A stretch of 64,000 nucleotides of DNA, from assembly GCF_900637055.1 (NCBI RefSeq), contig NZ_LR134338.1, positions 1,932,001 to 1,996,000 on the forward strand, written 5' to 3'. This document shows, in pieces, positions 1 to 9,124 of the stretch (position 1 is the first letter of the stretch; the number at the start of each line of letters is the position of its first letter). A model generated the notes under the pieces. That model was not told the DNA's origin. It worked only from the letters and a program-made list of their open reading frames with translations, and searched no databases. The DNA comes from Brevibacillus brevis. Its GTDB lineage: Bacteria; Bacillota; Bacilli; Brevibacillales; Brevibacillaceae. The position numbers and the translations under genes are program-made.

Positions 1-999
1 CTTTTGTCTGTTACCGCTTGTGGACAGCAAAGCACTACCCCTGCAAACAATTCTACACCAGCCCCTTCAACGTCGACGGCTCCAGCTCCGTCTACTGAAA
101 CCAAGCAGCTGACAATTGGAATTTCCCAATTCGTTGAACACCCTGCTTTGGATGCAGCAAGAGAGGGCTTTATCAGCCAGCTGGCTAAAAACGGCTACGA
201 AAAGGACAAGCAAGTAAAAATCGATGTGCAATCCGCTCAGGCGAGCATGGATACAGCTATCCAGATTGCCCAAAAATTCGAGGCTGACAAAGTAGATTTG
301 GTCTTGGCGATTGCAACTCCAACGGCACAGGCTGCCGCGCAAACCAGTAAAGAAATTCCGATCCTGTTTACTGCGGTAACGGACCCGGTAGAAGCTGGTC
401 TGGTAGCTGCGATGGACAAACCTGGCGCAAACGTAACAGGTACATCGGATATGAACCCTGTCGAAGAGCAATTGAAGCTGATCAAAGAGTTGAAAGCTGA
501 TGCGAAATCTGTTGGAATCATTTATAGTTCTGGCGAAGTCAACTCCAAAGTACAGGTAGATGCAGCAAAAGCTGTAGCCGGCAAGCTTGGTTTGGAAATT
601 AAAGAAGCAGCAATTACGAGTGCAACGGAAGTGAAGCAAGCAGCTGAGTCCATGGTGGGCAAAGTAGATGCTTTCTACGTACCGACTGACAATATGGTCG
701 TATCTTCGATTGCAGCTGTTATCGGTGTAGCTGAATCACAAAAAATTCCGGTCATCGCAGGTGAAGAAAACTCTGTAAAGAGCGGAGCGATTGCCACATA
801 TGGGATCGACTACACGAAGCTGGGTGAGCAAACAGCTGACATGGCAGCAAAAATCCTGAAGGGTGAAGCGAAGCCAGCAGATATGGCTGTTGAAGTGCAA
901 GCAGACATGAAGCTCGTATTGAACAAAAAAGCAGCGGAAAAAATGGGTGTGACGATTCCGCAAGCCATGCTCGACCGTGCTGGACAAGTGATCGAGTAA
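1..999 (+). CDS. ABC transporter substrate-binding lipoprotein, TrpX-like (5' partial)
   Basis: Extracellular substrate-binding component of an ABC importer. The frame is open from base 1, so the start codon and most of the signal peptide lie upstream of the window. The first residues read LLSVTACG, which fits the end of a lipoprotein signal peptide with the lipidated Cys at bases 19-21. A Thr/Ser/Pro/Ala-rich linker follows, as usual for Gram-positive surface lipoproteins. The mature start (GISQFVEHPALDAAREGF) is characteristic of the PF04392 family (ABC_sub_bind), which includes TrpX-type proteins. A permease and an ATPase gene follow on the same strand, completing a three-gene importer. 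The substrate cannot be read from sequence; an aromatic amino acid is the family guess. Confidence 0.9.
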   Translation, partial: LLSVTACGQQSTTPANNSTPAPSTSTAPAPSTETKQLTIGISQFVEHPALDAAREGFISQLAKNGYEKDKQVKIDVQSAQASMDTAIQIAQKFEADKVDLVLAIATPTAQAAAQTSKEIPILFTAVTDPVEAGLVAAMDKPGANVTGTSDMNPVEEQLKLIKELKADAKSVGIIYSSGEVNSKVQVDAAKAVAGKLGLEIKEAAITSATEVKQAAESMVGKVDAFYVPTDNMVVSSIAAVIGVAESQKIPVIAGEENSVKSGAIATYGIDYTKLGEQTADMAAKILKGEAKPADMAVEVQADMKLVLNKKAAEKMGVTIPQAMLDRAGQVIE

Positions 1000-1027
1000 T
1001 AAATGCAGTAATTGGAGGATTTCTTCT

Positions 1028-1963
1028 ATGAATCAACTGGCAATAATGGGAGCCATTGAGCAAGGCTTACTATTTGGTATTTTGGCTCTCGGTGTATATC
1101 TGACCTTCCGAGTCCTAAACGTTCCTGACTTGACCGTCGATGGTAGTTTTGCCTTGGGAGGCGCAATCGCAGCCAAATTCATTATCGATGGAACCAATCC
1201 GTTTTTGGCCACCCTGTTGGCTTTTATCGTAGGTGGTTTGGCAGGAGCTTTTACGGGCGTCTTGCATACCAAAGGAAAGATTAACGCACTTTTGGCGGGG
1301 ATCTTGACGATGATCGCCTTGTACTCAATCAATTTGCGTGTCATGGGGAAAGCGAATCTGCCTCTTTTGCGGGAAGATACCCTGTTCACTTATGTGAAGG
1401 ATATGGGCATTCCAAACCTGGCTGTAGGTGGAGTTACCTTGCTGTCTGGTGTCGCAATCGTCTTTATCGTAGGTGTTCTGGTGTTGAAGCTCATCATTGA
1501 CTGGTTCCTGCATACGGATATGGGTCTGGATTTGCGCGCGACAGGTGACAACTCGAAGATGATCCGCAGCTTTGGGGTAAACACGGATTCGACAACGATC
1601 ATCGGTTTGGCTCTCTCCAATGGCTTGGTAGCTTTAGCTGGTGCGTGGGTAGCCCAATACCAAGGCTTTGCGGATGTTGGAATGGGGATCGGGATGATCG
1701 TCATCGGTCTCGCTTCCGTTATTGTCGGGGAAGTTCTGTTTGGCAGCTCTTCGATTTTCCGAGTGACGCTTGCTGTCATTCTCGGCTCGATTGTGTACCG
1801 CTTGGTCATCGCCATAGCGTTGGACCAAGGATTGAATCCTTCTGACATGAAGCTGATCACTGCGCTGATCGTTATCGTTGCCCTGACTGTCCCAACTGTG
1901 GCAAAAGGCATCTGGAAAAAGCAAGCGGTACGCACGGCAAGGGGAGGAAGCAGCGATGCTTAA
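1028..1963 (+). CDS. ABC transporter permease, TrpY-like
   Basis: Inner-membrane permease of the importer whose binding protein lies just upstream. The 311-residue protein is almost wholly hydrophobic, with about eight to nine membrane segments, and begins with a short leader followed by LLFGILALGVYLTFRVLN, typical of the BPD_transp_2 family (PF02653, branched-chain amino acid/TrpY-type permeases). An AT-rich spacer carrying GGAGG precedes the ATG. Its 3' end overlaps the ATPase gene by 8 bases, consistent with translational coupling in one operon. Confidence 0.9.
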   Translation: MNQLAIMGAIEQGLLFGILALGVYLTFRVLNVPDLTVDGSFALGGAIAAKFIIDGTNPFLATLLAFIVGGLAGAFTGVLHTKGKINALLAGILTMIALYSINLRVMGKANLPLLREDTLFTYVKDMGIPNLAVGGVTLLSGVAIVFIVGVLVLKLIIDWFLHTDMGLDLRATGDNSKMIRSFGVNTDSTTIIGLALSNGLVALAGAWVAQYQGFADVGMGIGMIVIGLASVIVGEVLFGSSSIFRVTLAVILGSIVYRLVIAIALDQGLNPSDMKLITALIVIVALTVPTVAKGIWKKQAVRTARGGSSDA

Positions 1964-2753
1964 AATTACAAACGTCAACAAAGTATTCAACGCAGGAACT
2001 GTGAATGAAAAGATCGCGCTTCGAAACGTCAATCTGCACGTTAAGAAAGGAGAGTTCATCACCGTTATCGGCAGTAATGGTGCCGGTAAATCGACGATGA
2101 TGAACATGATCTCCGGCGGACTGACGCCAGATAACGGAAGCATTACGATTGACGGCAAAGATGTGACGCGCTTGGCGGAGCACCAACGCGCAGGTCTGAT
2201 CGGCCGTGTGTTTCAGGACCCAATGGCAGGTACAGCGCCGAACATGACAATTGAAGAAAATCTGGCAATCGCTTTAGGGCGAGGGAAACGCCGTACACTT
2301 GGCTTTGGGGTAAATAATCACAAACGAGAGTTGTTCCGCGAGCAGCTCAAGCAGTTGGATCAAGGGCTGGAGAATCGCTTGAAGACCAAGGTAGGCTTCC
2401 TTTCAGGCGGACAGCGTCAAGCGCTTAGCCTGTTGATGGCTACCTTCACAGAGCCAAAGATATTGCTCCTCGATGAGCATACAGCAGCGCTTGACCCGAA
2501 ACGGGCGCAGCTGATTGTAGATTTAACGGAAAAAATCGTGGAGCGCTATAAACTGACGACGATCATGGTCACGCATAACATGGAGCAAGCGTTGAACATG
2601 GGCAATCGTCTGTTGATGCTCCACGATGGGGGAATCATCCTCGACATTCCGGATGAGAAAAAACGGACAATGAAACCGCAGGATCTGCTTCGGGCATTCG
2701 AAACAGCCCGCGGTGGAGAAAGCTTCAGTGAAGATCGCTTCTTGTTAACCTAA
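1956..2753 (+). CDS. ABC transporter ATP-binding protein, TrpZ-like
   Basis: Cytoplasmic ATPase that powers the importer. Visible motifs, in order: Walker A GSNGAGKST near residue 40, a Q-loop in RVFQDPMAGT, the signature LSGGQRQ near residue 148, Walker B ILLLDEH, and the switch histidine in VTHN. The Walker B/D-loop reads LLLDEHTAALDP, a His after the catalytic Glu that is common in this subfamily. At 265 residues it has normal length. It is the last gene of the three-gene operon and is followed by a terminator shared with the convergent MFS gene. Confidence 0.92.
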   Translation: MLKITNVNKVFNAGTVNEKIALRNVNLHVKKGEFITVIGSNGAGKSTMMNMISGGLTPDNGSITIDGKDVTRLAEHQRAGLIGRVFQDPMAGTAPNMTIEENLAIALGRGKRRTLGFGVNNHKRELFREQLKQLDQGLENRLKTKVGFLSGGQRQALSLLMATFTEPKILLLDEHTAALDPKRAQLIVDLTEKIVERYKLTTIMVTHNMEQALNMGNRLLMLHDGGIILDIPDEKKRTMKPQDLLRAFETARGGESFSEDRFLLT

Positions 2754-2763
2754 TCGGATCGAA

Positions 2764-3987
2764 TCAGCCTTCCTGTTCAAGCGGGGAGGCTTTTTCGTTG
2801 TTGGAAAGATACACATACATGAATCCGGCACCGATCAAGAGGATGCCTGCGACGATCGTGAAAAGCGTCGTGCCGCCATAATGTAGCAAGACAAGGCTGC
2901 CCAAGTACGGTCCACACGAGCGGGAAATATCCCAGTGTGTTCCTGTTATCGCGAAGTACCGCCCGCGCATTGTGACAGGTGATATGCGGGTGACGAAGGC
3001 CATCAACTGAGTCAGACCAATACTTTCTCCGATGACGAGCAACACTTGCAAAGCGAGAAGGACAGGTACGTTGTCGATGAAGGCATAACCCAACGATACG
3101 ATGAGAAAGCAAATGTACGAGCCGCTAATCAACAGGCGAGCCGACAAGTGCTGGGTCCATTTGACGAGCAAATACTCGAACAGGAGCAGCAGGCCCCCTT
3201 TTACCGCAATGAGCAAGGCGAGTGTTTGCAAATAGTCTGGCAGCGTGTATTTCAGATGAAGCTGGAGATTCGTCTCGGTTTGCGCGTAAAACAGACTGAT
3301 CGGCAAACACAGCATCATAATGGCAAGGGCTGGTCGATAAGCATGCCAAGAGGCGCGTGAACGTACGGCTGCTGCTTCTTCGACGGGAGCTTCTGGCAGC
3401 GGAGTTTGCGGGATTTTCCACCAGACGGCAAGAGCATAGATCAAAAGCGAGATTGCCGTAAACAGAAAAGCCATAGCAGGATCGTACTTGTATATGATGA
3501 CTCCGACTAAAGGTCCCAATGCGGCTCCGATACTGCTAGAAGTATTGAGAAGGGCAAAGGCACCGGCCATTTGTGCAGAGGAAATCGTATCAGCGAGATG
3601 CGCGCGGCTGACAGGGATAAACAGGGAGCGGCCGGCACCGTTGATGATGTACAGGATCGCAAAGCCCAGCATGGAGTCTGCCCAAGCCATTCCCAACATG
3701 GCGAAGCCTTGCAGGAACAGGGCGAGTAGCATGATCGTTTTTCGGCGATACCGGTCTGTGATGCCACCAGCAAATAACGTCAACAAAATCTCTGAGAAGG
3801 GCTGCAAGCCAATGACGAGCATAGTCATGGTGACTGAGCCTCCGATGTTCTCACTTAAGTACAATACGAGAAACGGGGCGATCATGGCGCTGGATAAAGA
3901 GGTGAGCGTTTCGCCGAACAAACGGACCCAGAGGAGTGTTGGATATGCAGCAAAGAATCGACTGAGTGCATGAGGAATGTGTGACAT
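2764..3987 (-). CDS. MFS transporter (drug/metabolite exporter type)
   Basis: Twelve-segment major facilitator superfamily protein, 407 residues. The loop between segments 2 and 3 has GGITDRYRRKTIML, matching the MFS motif A (GxxxDRxGRR). The C-terminal half starts after a charged linker near residue 200 (PVEEAAAVRSRAS). The ATG is preceded by AAAGGA on the minus strand. It is divergent from an SgrR-like regulator with about 130 bases between them; MFS exporters often sit beside SgrR-like genes in Bacillales, which suggests the regulator controls this exporter. Substrate unknown. Confidence 0.88.
   Translation of the reverse strand: MSHIPHALSRFFAAYPTLLWVRLFGETLTSLSSAMIAPFLVLYLSENIGGSVTMTMLVIGLQPFSEILLTLFAGGITDRYRRKTIMLLALFLQGFAMLGMAWADSMLGFAILYIINGAGRSLFIPVSRAHLADTISSAQMAGAFALLNTSSSIGAALGPLVGVIIYKYDPAMAFLFTAISLLIYALAVWWKIPQTPLPEAPVEEAAAVRSRASWHAYRPALAIMMLCLPISLFYAQTETNLQLHLKYTLPDYLQTLALLIAVKGGLLLLFEYLLVKWTQHLSARLLISGSYICFLIVSLGYAFIDNVPVLLALQVLLVIGESIGLTQLMAFVTRISPVTMRGRYFAITGTHWDISRSCGPYLGSLVLLHYGGTTLFTIVAGILLIGAGFMYVYLSNNEKASPLEQEG
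2766..2797. terminator. Intrinsic terminator of the ABC importer operon
   Basis: An inverted repeat (AGCCTtCC, nine-base loop, GGgGAGGCT) is followed by a run of T on the + strand. It overlaps the last codons of the convergent MFS gene. Confidence 0.7.
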
Positions 3988-4121
3988 AAGAAAATCCTTT
4001 CTTTCGGCTTTTTCCGGTTAGTTGGTGTCTTTAGAATTGTAAGGTGGCAAAGACCGGAGAAAAAGCGTACGATTAGGCGAATAGCTTTTTCATGTTTTAT
4101 GAGCGAATGGGTGGTGGCAAG

Positions 4122-5924
4122 ATGCAACTCGTTGAACAATACATGCGTTTATGTGCGGGCCGACCTAATGAAGCGATTGGGCATCCGTTTGATATATCGT
4201 TAGCTGAGGTTGCTTCGATTTTGTTTTGTACATTGCGGAATGCGACCTTGACCTTAAAAAAAATGCAAAGCCAGGGATGGGTAGTCTGGCAGCCGGGGAG
4301 AGGGCGAGGAAATCGATCAGTATTGACATGCTTGCTTGCGCCCGAAGACCTGATCCTGAGCGTAGCAAAGGAACTCGTGCAAAAAGGGGAGATTCGTGCT
4401 GCGCGGGATATGATCGACGAATATGGGGTAAATTTGCATGTTTTAAATGAAAAATTTTCACGATGGATGAATAGTCAGTTTGGACATCGTGTGAAGCGGG
4501 AAAAGGGAAGGAAGGGGAGAGTCGATACCTTGCGTTTGTTTTACAGTCGACCATTCGCAGGGCTTGATCCGATTCATATTCTCCTGCGCTCCGAGTCACA
4601 TATGGTCAAGCAGCTATTTGATTCTCTGGTCCAGTTTGATCCAGTAGCGAGACGGATTGAACCCGCTATCGCTTTTTATTGGGAGGCTAATGAAGAAGGA
4701 AAGCAGTGGACTTTTTACTTGCGGAAAGGTATCTTATTCCATCATGGCCGTCCACTTGTTGCCGATGATGTTCGCTTTTCCTTGCTTCGTTTGATGGAGC
4801 ATTCCTATAAACATCGCTGGCTAGCCGCTTCAATCGAATCGATTACCGTCAAAGATGACTACGTATTGACGATTTCTTTGCATAGGCCGGATGAATTGTT
4901 TTTGCAGGCACTGAGCAAGGAATATATGGCGATCGTCCCCTGTGATTACGTTCTGGAGATAGGGGAGCAATTTGCGCAAATGCCAGTAGGAACGGGGCCG
5001 TTTCGAGTAGTCCGCAACGACGATTCCATGCTCGTGCTGGAAGCGTTCACGCCTTATTTTGGGGGACGGCCGTTCTTGGACCGAATCGAAATCTGGTGCG
5101 TACCTGGAATGGCAGCAGAAGCACAGGCAGATGAAAGCTTGTTATCCATAACGGCTTTGGATGATCATCGGGATACGAGCGTTCCAGCATGGAGTGACGT
5201 TGGCAGATTGGAAGATTGTTTTCAGTACGTCAGCTTGAATGGAGCAAAAAATGGCCCGCTGTCACATCGCGAGTTTCGGTGTCTCATGGTGGCTATCATA
5301 AGTGGACAAGCTTTGAGACAAGAGCTACAAGGAACGAGGGAGCGTGCAGTCATCTGGGGGAAAACTAATTCGTTCCAAGAAAAAAGAGAGGTGCCAGATG
5401 CACAGGAGTTGGTTCGTATTTTCAAAGAGAGCGGGTATCAGGGAGAGGCACTGTCGCTCTATACGTATCCAGATCCCGATCATATAGAAGATGCCCAGTG
5501 GATTCAGAAAACGTGCAAGGAATACGGAATTGCCATAGAGATCAGGTATGCATCCCCGGAGGAGCTTGCCATGCCTTCCTTATTACAAGAGGCAGATCTG
5601 GTTGTGGATAGTGCGAATGTAGATGAAAGGGCGGAGCTGTCTTTACGAGAATTTCTACACGCTGGTGCGTTGAGTATTTCTCATCATTTAGATCCGCATG
5701 GAAAGGAAGAGATCGCGTATTGGATGAACCACATGTCGTGCGTCCAAACAGCACAAGACCGACAAGCTTGCGTGGACAACGTCATGCATACACTAGCGGC
5801 TTGCAGTACGTTTGTCCCGCTGTATTCGAATCGGGTAGAAATGCTTGCGCATCCGCGGTTATCTGGTATAAGTCTGGATGCCTATGGCTGGATTGATTTC
5901 AGGGGAATTTTTGTTCGGGAATAG
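4122..5924 (+). CDS. SgrR-like transcriptional regulator with solute-binding domain
   Basis: Combines an N-terminal DNA-binding region (about residues 1-110, SgrR_N type, with a winged-helix-like segment including TLRNATLTLKKMQSQGWV) and a family-5 solute-binding domain (about 155-470, with HILLRSESHMVKQLFDSLV and YLRKGILFHHGRPLVADDVRFSL). Such proteins sense a small molecule with the binding domain. I chose ATG 4122 (MQLVEQYMRL) because GGGTGGTGG sits just before it; a frame-compatible ATG at 4092 lacks a good site. It is divergent from the MFS exporter gene, its probable target. No signal peptide, so it acts in the cytoplasm. Confidence 0.82.
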   Translation: MQLVEQYMRLCAGRPNEAIGHPFDISLAEVASILFCTLRNATLTLKKMQSQGWVVWQPGRGRGNRSVLTCLLAPEDLILSVAKELVQKGEIRAARDMIDEYGVNLHVLNEKFSRWMNSQFGHRVKREKGRKGRVDTLRLFYSRPFAGLDPIHILLRSESHMVKQLFDSLVQFDPVARRIEPAIAFYWEANEEGKQWTFYLRKGILFHHGRPLVADDVRFSLLRLMEHSYKHRWLAASIESITVKDDYVLTISLHRPDELFLQALSKEYMAIVPCDYVLEIGEQFAQMPVGTGPFRVVRNDDSMLVLEAFTPYFGGRPFLDRIEIWCVPGMAAEAQADESLLSITALDDHRDTSVPAWSDVGRLEDCFQYVSLNGAKNGPLSHREFRCLMVAIISGQALRQELQGTRERAVIWGKTNSFQEKREVPDAQELVRIFKESGYQGEALSLYTYPDPDHIEDAQWIQKTCKEYGIAIEIRYASPEELAMPSLLQEADLVVDSANVDERAELSLREFLHAGALSISHHLDPHGKEEIAYWMNHMSCVQTAQDRQACVDNVMHTLAACSTFVPLYSNRVEMLAHPRLSGISLDAYGWIDFRGIFVRE

Positions 5925-6024
5925 CATAAATTTGTCACATAATCATGTGAAACCGCTTTCGTTTTTCATCGTATTATCATATGTAGATATTTATTATGCT
6001 CATAAAGTTCTTTGAGGAGGAACT

Positions 6025-6456
6025 ATGCCGGTGTATACCAAAATCGAAAAGGACAAACACATTTTGTTTGCGTCCATTCGCTTGATGATCTGCGTCGGGC
6101 ACGCCGACGGTTATATAGGAAATAAAGAAATGGATCGTATTCATGAAATCGTGAATTCGGAGCATTTTACATTGAAAGAACGACAAATTTTAATGGATGA
6201 TATGGACTATCCGAAGCGTCCGGAGGTCATCGTGGAAGACCTGGTAGCCATGACGCAGGCTGAAAAGCTCGTAATGATGCGCAAGCTCTACCACATGGCA
6301 TTGATCGATCGGAAGCTATCACCGTCGGAGACAAAAGAGATTGCCCGCATTGCTTGCCTGATCGGAATCTCGGAGGAAAAGCAGCGTCAAGTAGAAGAGT
6401 GGATTCGCGAAGGGATTGTTTGGCGCGAACGCTGGAAAGATATTGTAGGAGAATAG
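6025..6456 (+). CDS. TerB-like / tellurite-resistance-fold protein
   Basis: 143-residue, helix-rich, acidic protein. The central part (ASIRLMICVGHADGYIGNKE, then later LYHMALIDRKLSPSETKEI) has the pair of helix-acidic-loop-helix units with D-G and D-x-x-L patterns seen in TerB-type proteins, which bind divalent metal in some members. GAGGAGG precedes the ATG. It stands alone between SgrR-like and surE with its own terminator. Assignment is to a fold family; no role in tellurite resistance should be assumed. Confidence 0.6.
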   Translation: MPVYTKIEKDKHILFASIRLMICVGHADGYIGNKEMDRIHEIVNSEHFTLKERQILMDDMDYPKRPEVIVEDLVAMTQAEKLVMMRKLYHMALIDRKLSPSETKEIARIACLIGISEEKQRQVEEWIREGIVWRERWKDIVGE

Positions 6457-6458
6457 CT

Positions 6459-6490
6459 GGGGCCCCAATTTGATTGGGGTCCTTTCGTTT
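6459..6490 (+). terminator. Intrinsic terminator after the TerB-like gene
   Basis: Stem CCCCAAT/ATTGGGG extended by G-C and G-T pairs around a TTG loop, followed by a T-rich run. Confidence 0.75.
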
Positions 6491-6587
6491 TAGGTAGAAG
6501 TTGGCGCAGCCTCGTTTTCTACAGTACAATAAGAAAAATAACGTCTCAGAGAGTGGCAACGCTATTGATGAAGGAGGAGACCCTATT

Positions 6588-7385
6588 TTGCGGATCTTGG
6601 TTACGAATGATGATGGCATCGATGCTCTTGGTATCAAGCGGTTGGTAGAAGCTTTGCTCACTTTGGAAGGAGCAGAAGTTTATATAGTGGCACCGGTTGA
6701 AGAGAAAAGCGGAGTCGGACACGGAATCACTTATCGCAGTGCACTTGCGCCTGAACAGCGTGATTTTTACGGAATGCCGGTGAAAGCGTGGGCGGTTAAT
6801 GGCAACCCTGCGGACTGTGTAAAAGCTGCTTGCCATCTCTTGTTTGAACACGGGAAAAAGCCGGATATCGTATTTTCGGGGATTAACGTCGGGACGAATC
6901 TGGGACGTGATATTTATTACTCCGGTACGTGCAGCGGTGCCAGAGAGGCGGTAATCTTGGGTGTTCCCGGTGTTGCCCTTTCCTATGATAACTGGTTCGA
7001 TCAAGACAACTACGGCGAGGTAGTGGAGATGATTCGTCCGATCGTAAGAGAATTCAGTGATCGTGCGGTCAAAGGAGAACTGGCGTCAGAGGTATTCTGG
7101 AATATTAATATCCCGCATGTACCGTTGGCTGAGGTGAAAGGAATGGTTCCGGCCATTTTGTCCATGAACCACTATGAAGACAAATACAGCGAAGAAGCGG
7201 AGGGCTATTACTTGGCACGCGAGTACCCGCAAGTCATGCCACTGGCGGAGCCGCTGGATTATGATTTGCTCAAGCATGGCTATATTCCGATTACCCCTGT
7301 CCACATTGACGCAACAGATCGGACTCTCTTAAAACAAATGGACAATTGGGCATTGCTAAAAGCTTGGGGAAAACAGGAGGAGTAA
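6588..7385 (+). CDS. surE: 5'/3'-nucleotidase SurE
   Basis: Metal-dependent nucleoside monophosphate phosphatase, 265 residues, the usual length. The N-terminus RILVTNDDGIDA carries the ND-D metal ligands; SGINVGTNLGRDIYYSGT is the second hallmark motif. I chose the TTG at 6588, preceded by AAGGAGGAG, because it starts the protein exactly at the family N-terminus (MRILVTNDDG); longer upstream starts would add a non-family extension. The next gene starts 3 bases after the stop, so the two are probably co-transcribed. Confidence 0.93.
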   Translation: MRILVTNDDGIDALGIKRLVEALLTLEGAEVYIVAPVEEKSGVGHGITYRSALAPEQRDFYGMPVKAWAVNGNPADCVKAACHLLFEHGKKPDIVFSGINVGTNLGRDIYYSGTCSGAREAVILGVPGVALSYDNWFDQDNYGEVVEMIRPIVREFSDRAVKGELASEVFWNINIPHVPLAEVKGMVPAILSMNHYEDKYSEEAEGYYLAREYPQVMPLAEPLDYDLLKHGYIPITPVHIDATDRTLLKQMDNWALLKAWGKQEE

Positions 7386-7388
7386 CGC

Positions 7389-8429
7389 ATGAATGCCGAA
7401 TTTTACCCTCCGCTAACCCCCGATGACACCCTGCGTTCTCCAGAAGAGTCAACGCAGGGAGAGGTACTCGATCCCGTAGTTTATCACGATTTGTACAAGC
7501 TGGCAGAAGAAGAGGGGCTTCCTTACTTTGTCCGTCTTAGCGGAACAGGTGAGGTGGAGCTGTATTTGGTGTTCGAATCGGTGGATGCTTTCAGTGAGCA
7601 GACGAAAGACGCTGTTTCGCTCGAATTCAAGACGTATCAAAATAAACTGCTCGCGGTCATTTGGACACTGTCGGACCCGCTGAATCCACTTGGATTTCCC
7701 TTGACGTTCGATATAGCGCGTGCTGAAGAGCGAAGCATGGCCTTGAGATTGATCGAGCAGCCGTATGCTTCTTTGCACTACTTGGCATACGCAGATCGTG
7801 AGCTTACCCACATCTATTCCGAGTCGATTTCTTTTTCCCCAGCGGAAGTCGCTCGTACGCATGAAATGATTCAGGCGCTTTATGAGGGAACACCCGATAC
7901 TCTTCCAGAAGAGGTGCAGGTGCGTGAGGAAGAGACCGAGAGCATATCCGCGATGAGCTTGCCTGCCTCTGTTTTTACAGAATCGGGAATGGCCTTCGTA
8001 TTGCGTTACAAGCACATGAGAGATGTCCATGGTGAAGAAGGAGCGCAGCATTTATTGATGAGTACTGTACAGCAAGCAGTATGGGTCATGCGCAGGCACG
8101 CTCGCAGCGAGGTCCGGGATACGTCCTTTACCGTATGGGCTGCGGAAGCGGGCGATTACGCGATGATCATACTGACGCCAAGTCTCTCGCATTTGTTCGA
8201 GGTCGTTCATATGTCAGAGGATGAAGCGAATCCGTTCTCCCGCTTTTTGATGACCTTGCCGGAGTACGTGCAGACGCAGGACGCTTCTCCCTTGCAGGTA
8301 GGCGCCTATCCACTATTGCGTTATGAGTGCGGTCGCCTCTATCATTTGGAGCTGGATGAAGATGTACAGAAGCATCTCGCGCAGGCGTTTGCGAAAGCGT
8401 TTCCAGGAATGCCTATTCCTTACCTGTAA
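7389..8429 (+). CDS. Conserved-looking hypothetical protein, 346 residues
   Basis: I do not recognise a family. The protein is acidic and soluble, without signal peptide or membrane segment. It appears to have two parts: an N-terminal half (to about residue 165) with mixed strand/helix pattern, and a C-terminal half beginning near SESGMAFVLRYKHMRDVHGEEGAQHLL. Its GGAGG lies inside the end of surE, so translation is probably coupled. It is followed by another unknown gene on the same strand; these look like one operon of housekeeping-neighbour genes. Confidence 0.7.
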   Translation: MNAEFYPPLTPDDTLRSPEESTQGEVLDPVVYHDLYKLAEEEGLPYFVRLSGTGEVELYLVFESVDAFSEQTKDAVSLEFKTYQNKLLAVIWTLSDPLNPLGFPLTFDIARAEERSMALRLIEQPYASLHYLAYADRELTHIYSESISFSPAEVARTHEMIQALYEGTPDTLPEEVQVREEETESISAMSLPASVFTESGMAFVLRYKHMRDVHGEEGAQHLLMSTVQQAVWVMRRHARSEVRDTSFTVWAAEAGDYAMIILTPSLSHLFEVVHMSEDEANPFSRFLMTLPEYVQTQDASPLQVGAYPLLRYECGRLYHLELDEDVQKHLAQAFAKAFPGMPIPYL

Positions 8430-8577
8430 TTGTTGAGAGGTTGTGAAAAAAGACTCTCCCCGGAATTTTTTGGTCTTCGATGAAATAAGGGTAAATAAGT
8501 CATTTTTCAACAAAGGATACGACAAGCGGGAATCCGAATTAGGTAAGATAGACAATCCATTGGGAGAGGTGACGACG

Positions 8578-9060
8578 ATGTACGCTGTTGAACCCAATTT
8601 GTTCCAGGCTGTTTCTGAATGCGCCCACCGTTTTCAAGAGGAGATTGAGCAACTGGCACAACGTCATGCACTTACGATCGAAGGGGGGCTTCCTGCCTTG
8701 GAGCTGCAGGTGCATCCGCAGTTTCAGGCTTTGCTCGAGTACAATCTGTGGGGAGAAGCCGGTTTAGTCGTTATCCATGGGAAATTACATAAGCGCGATC
8801 ACGTTTGGACAGATTCATTTTCTGTCATGATGAAGTTTTCCTTGACGCATGATCCGAGTATCGATATGGAAGGAAAGAAGCAGCGCATTGAAGAGTTCTT
8901 ATACGGGGAAGCAGAGTACTTCTGGAATATCCCTCCCGCTGGTCATGTCGGTCATAGTGAGCTGACCCTGCGCTTTACTTATCGGCCTGGCTCGAATCGC
9001 CTTGCGGAATATGTCAGGAGTGTTTTGGGAATCGTAACCGGAAAGATGATGGCTGCCTAA
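8578..9060 (+). CDS. Hypothetical protein, 160 residues
   Basis: Unrecognised soluble protein. I start it at ATG 8578 (MYAVEPNLFQAV), preceded by GGGAGAGGTG; the frame is open 45 codons further upstream but that stretch is Lys/Asn-rich and unlike the body. Near the middle, EYNLWGEAGLVVIHGKLHKRDHVWTDSFSVMMKFSL alternates in a beta-strand pattern, and the C-terminal part also looks like beta strands. A terminator follows, ending this transcription unit before thpR. Confidence 0.6.
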   Translation: MYAVEPNLFQAVSECAHRFQEEIEQLAQRHALTIEGGLPALELQVHPQFQALLEYNLWGEAGLVVIHGKLHKRDHVWTDSFSVMMKFSLTHDPSIDMEGKKQRIEEFLYGEAEYFWNIPPAGHVGHSELTLRFTYRPGSNRLAEYVRSVLGIVTGKMMAA

Positions 9061-9079
9061 CGCGGCATGAAAGATGAAT

Positions 9080-9109
9080 GGCTCTCCGTCACAGGAGGGC
9101 TATTTTTTT
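9080..9109 (+). terminator. Intrinsic terminator
   Basis: An eight-pair stem (GGCTCTCC with GGAGGGCT) is followed by seven T residues. It lies immediately before the ribosome binding site of thpR. Confidence 0.7.
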
Positions 9110-9124
9110 CGAAGGAGGACAGAA

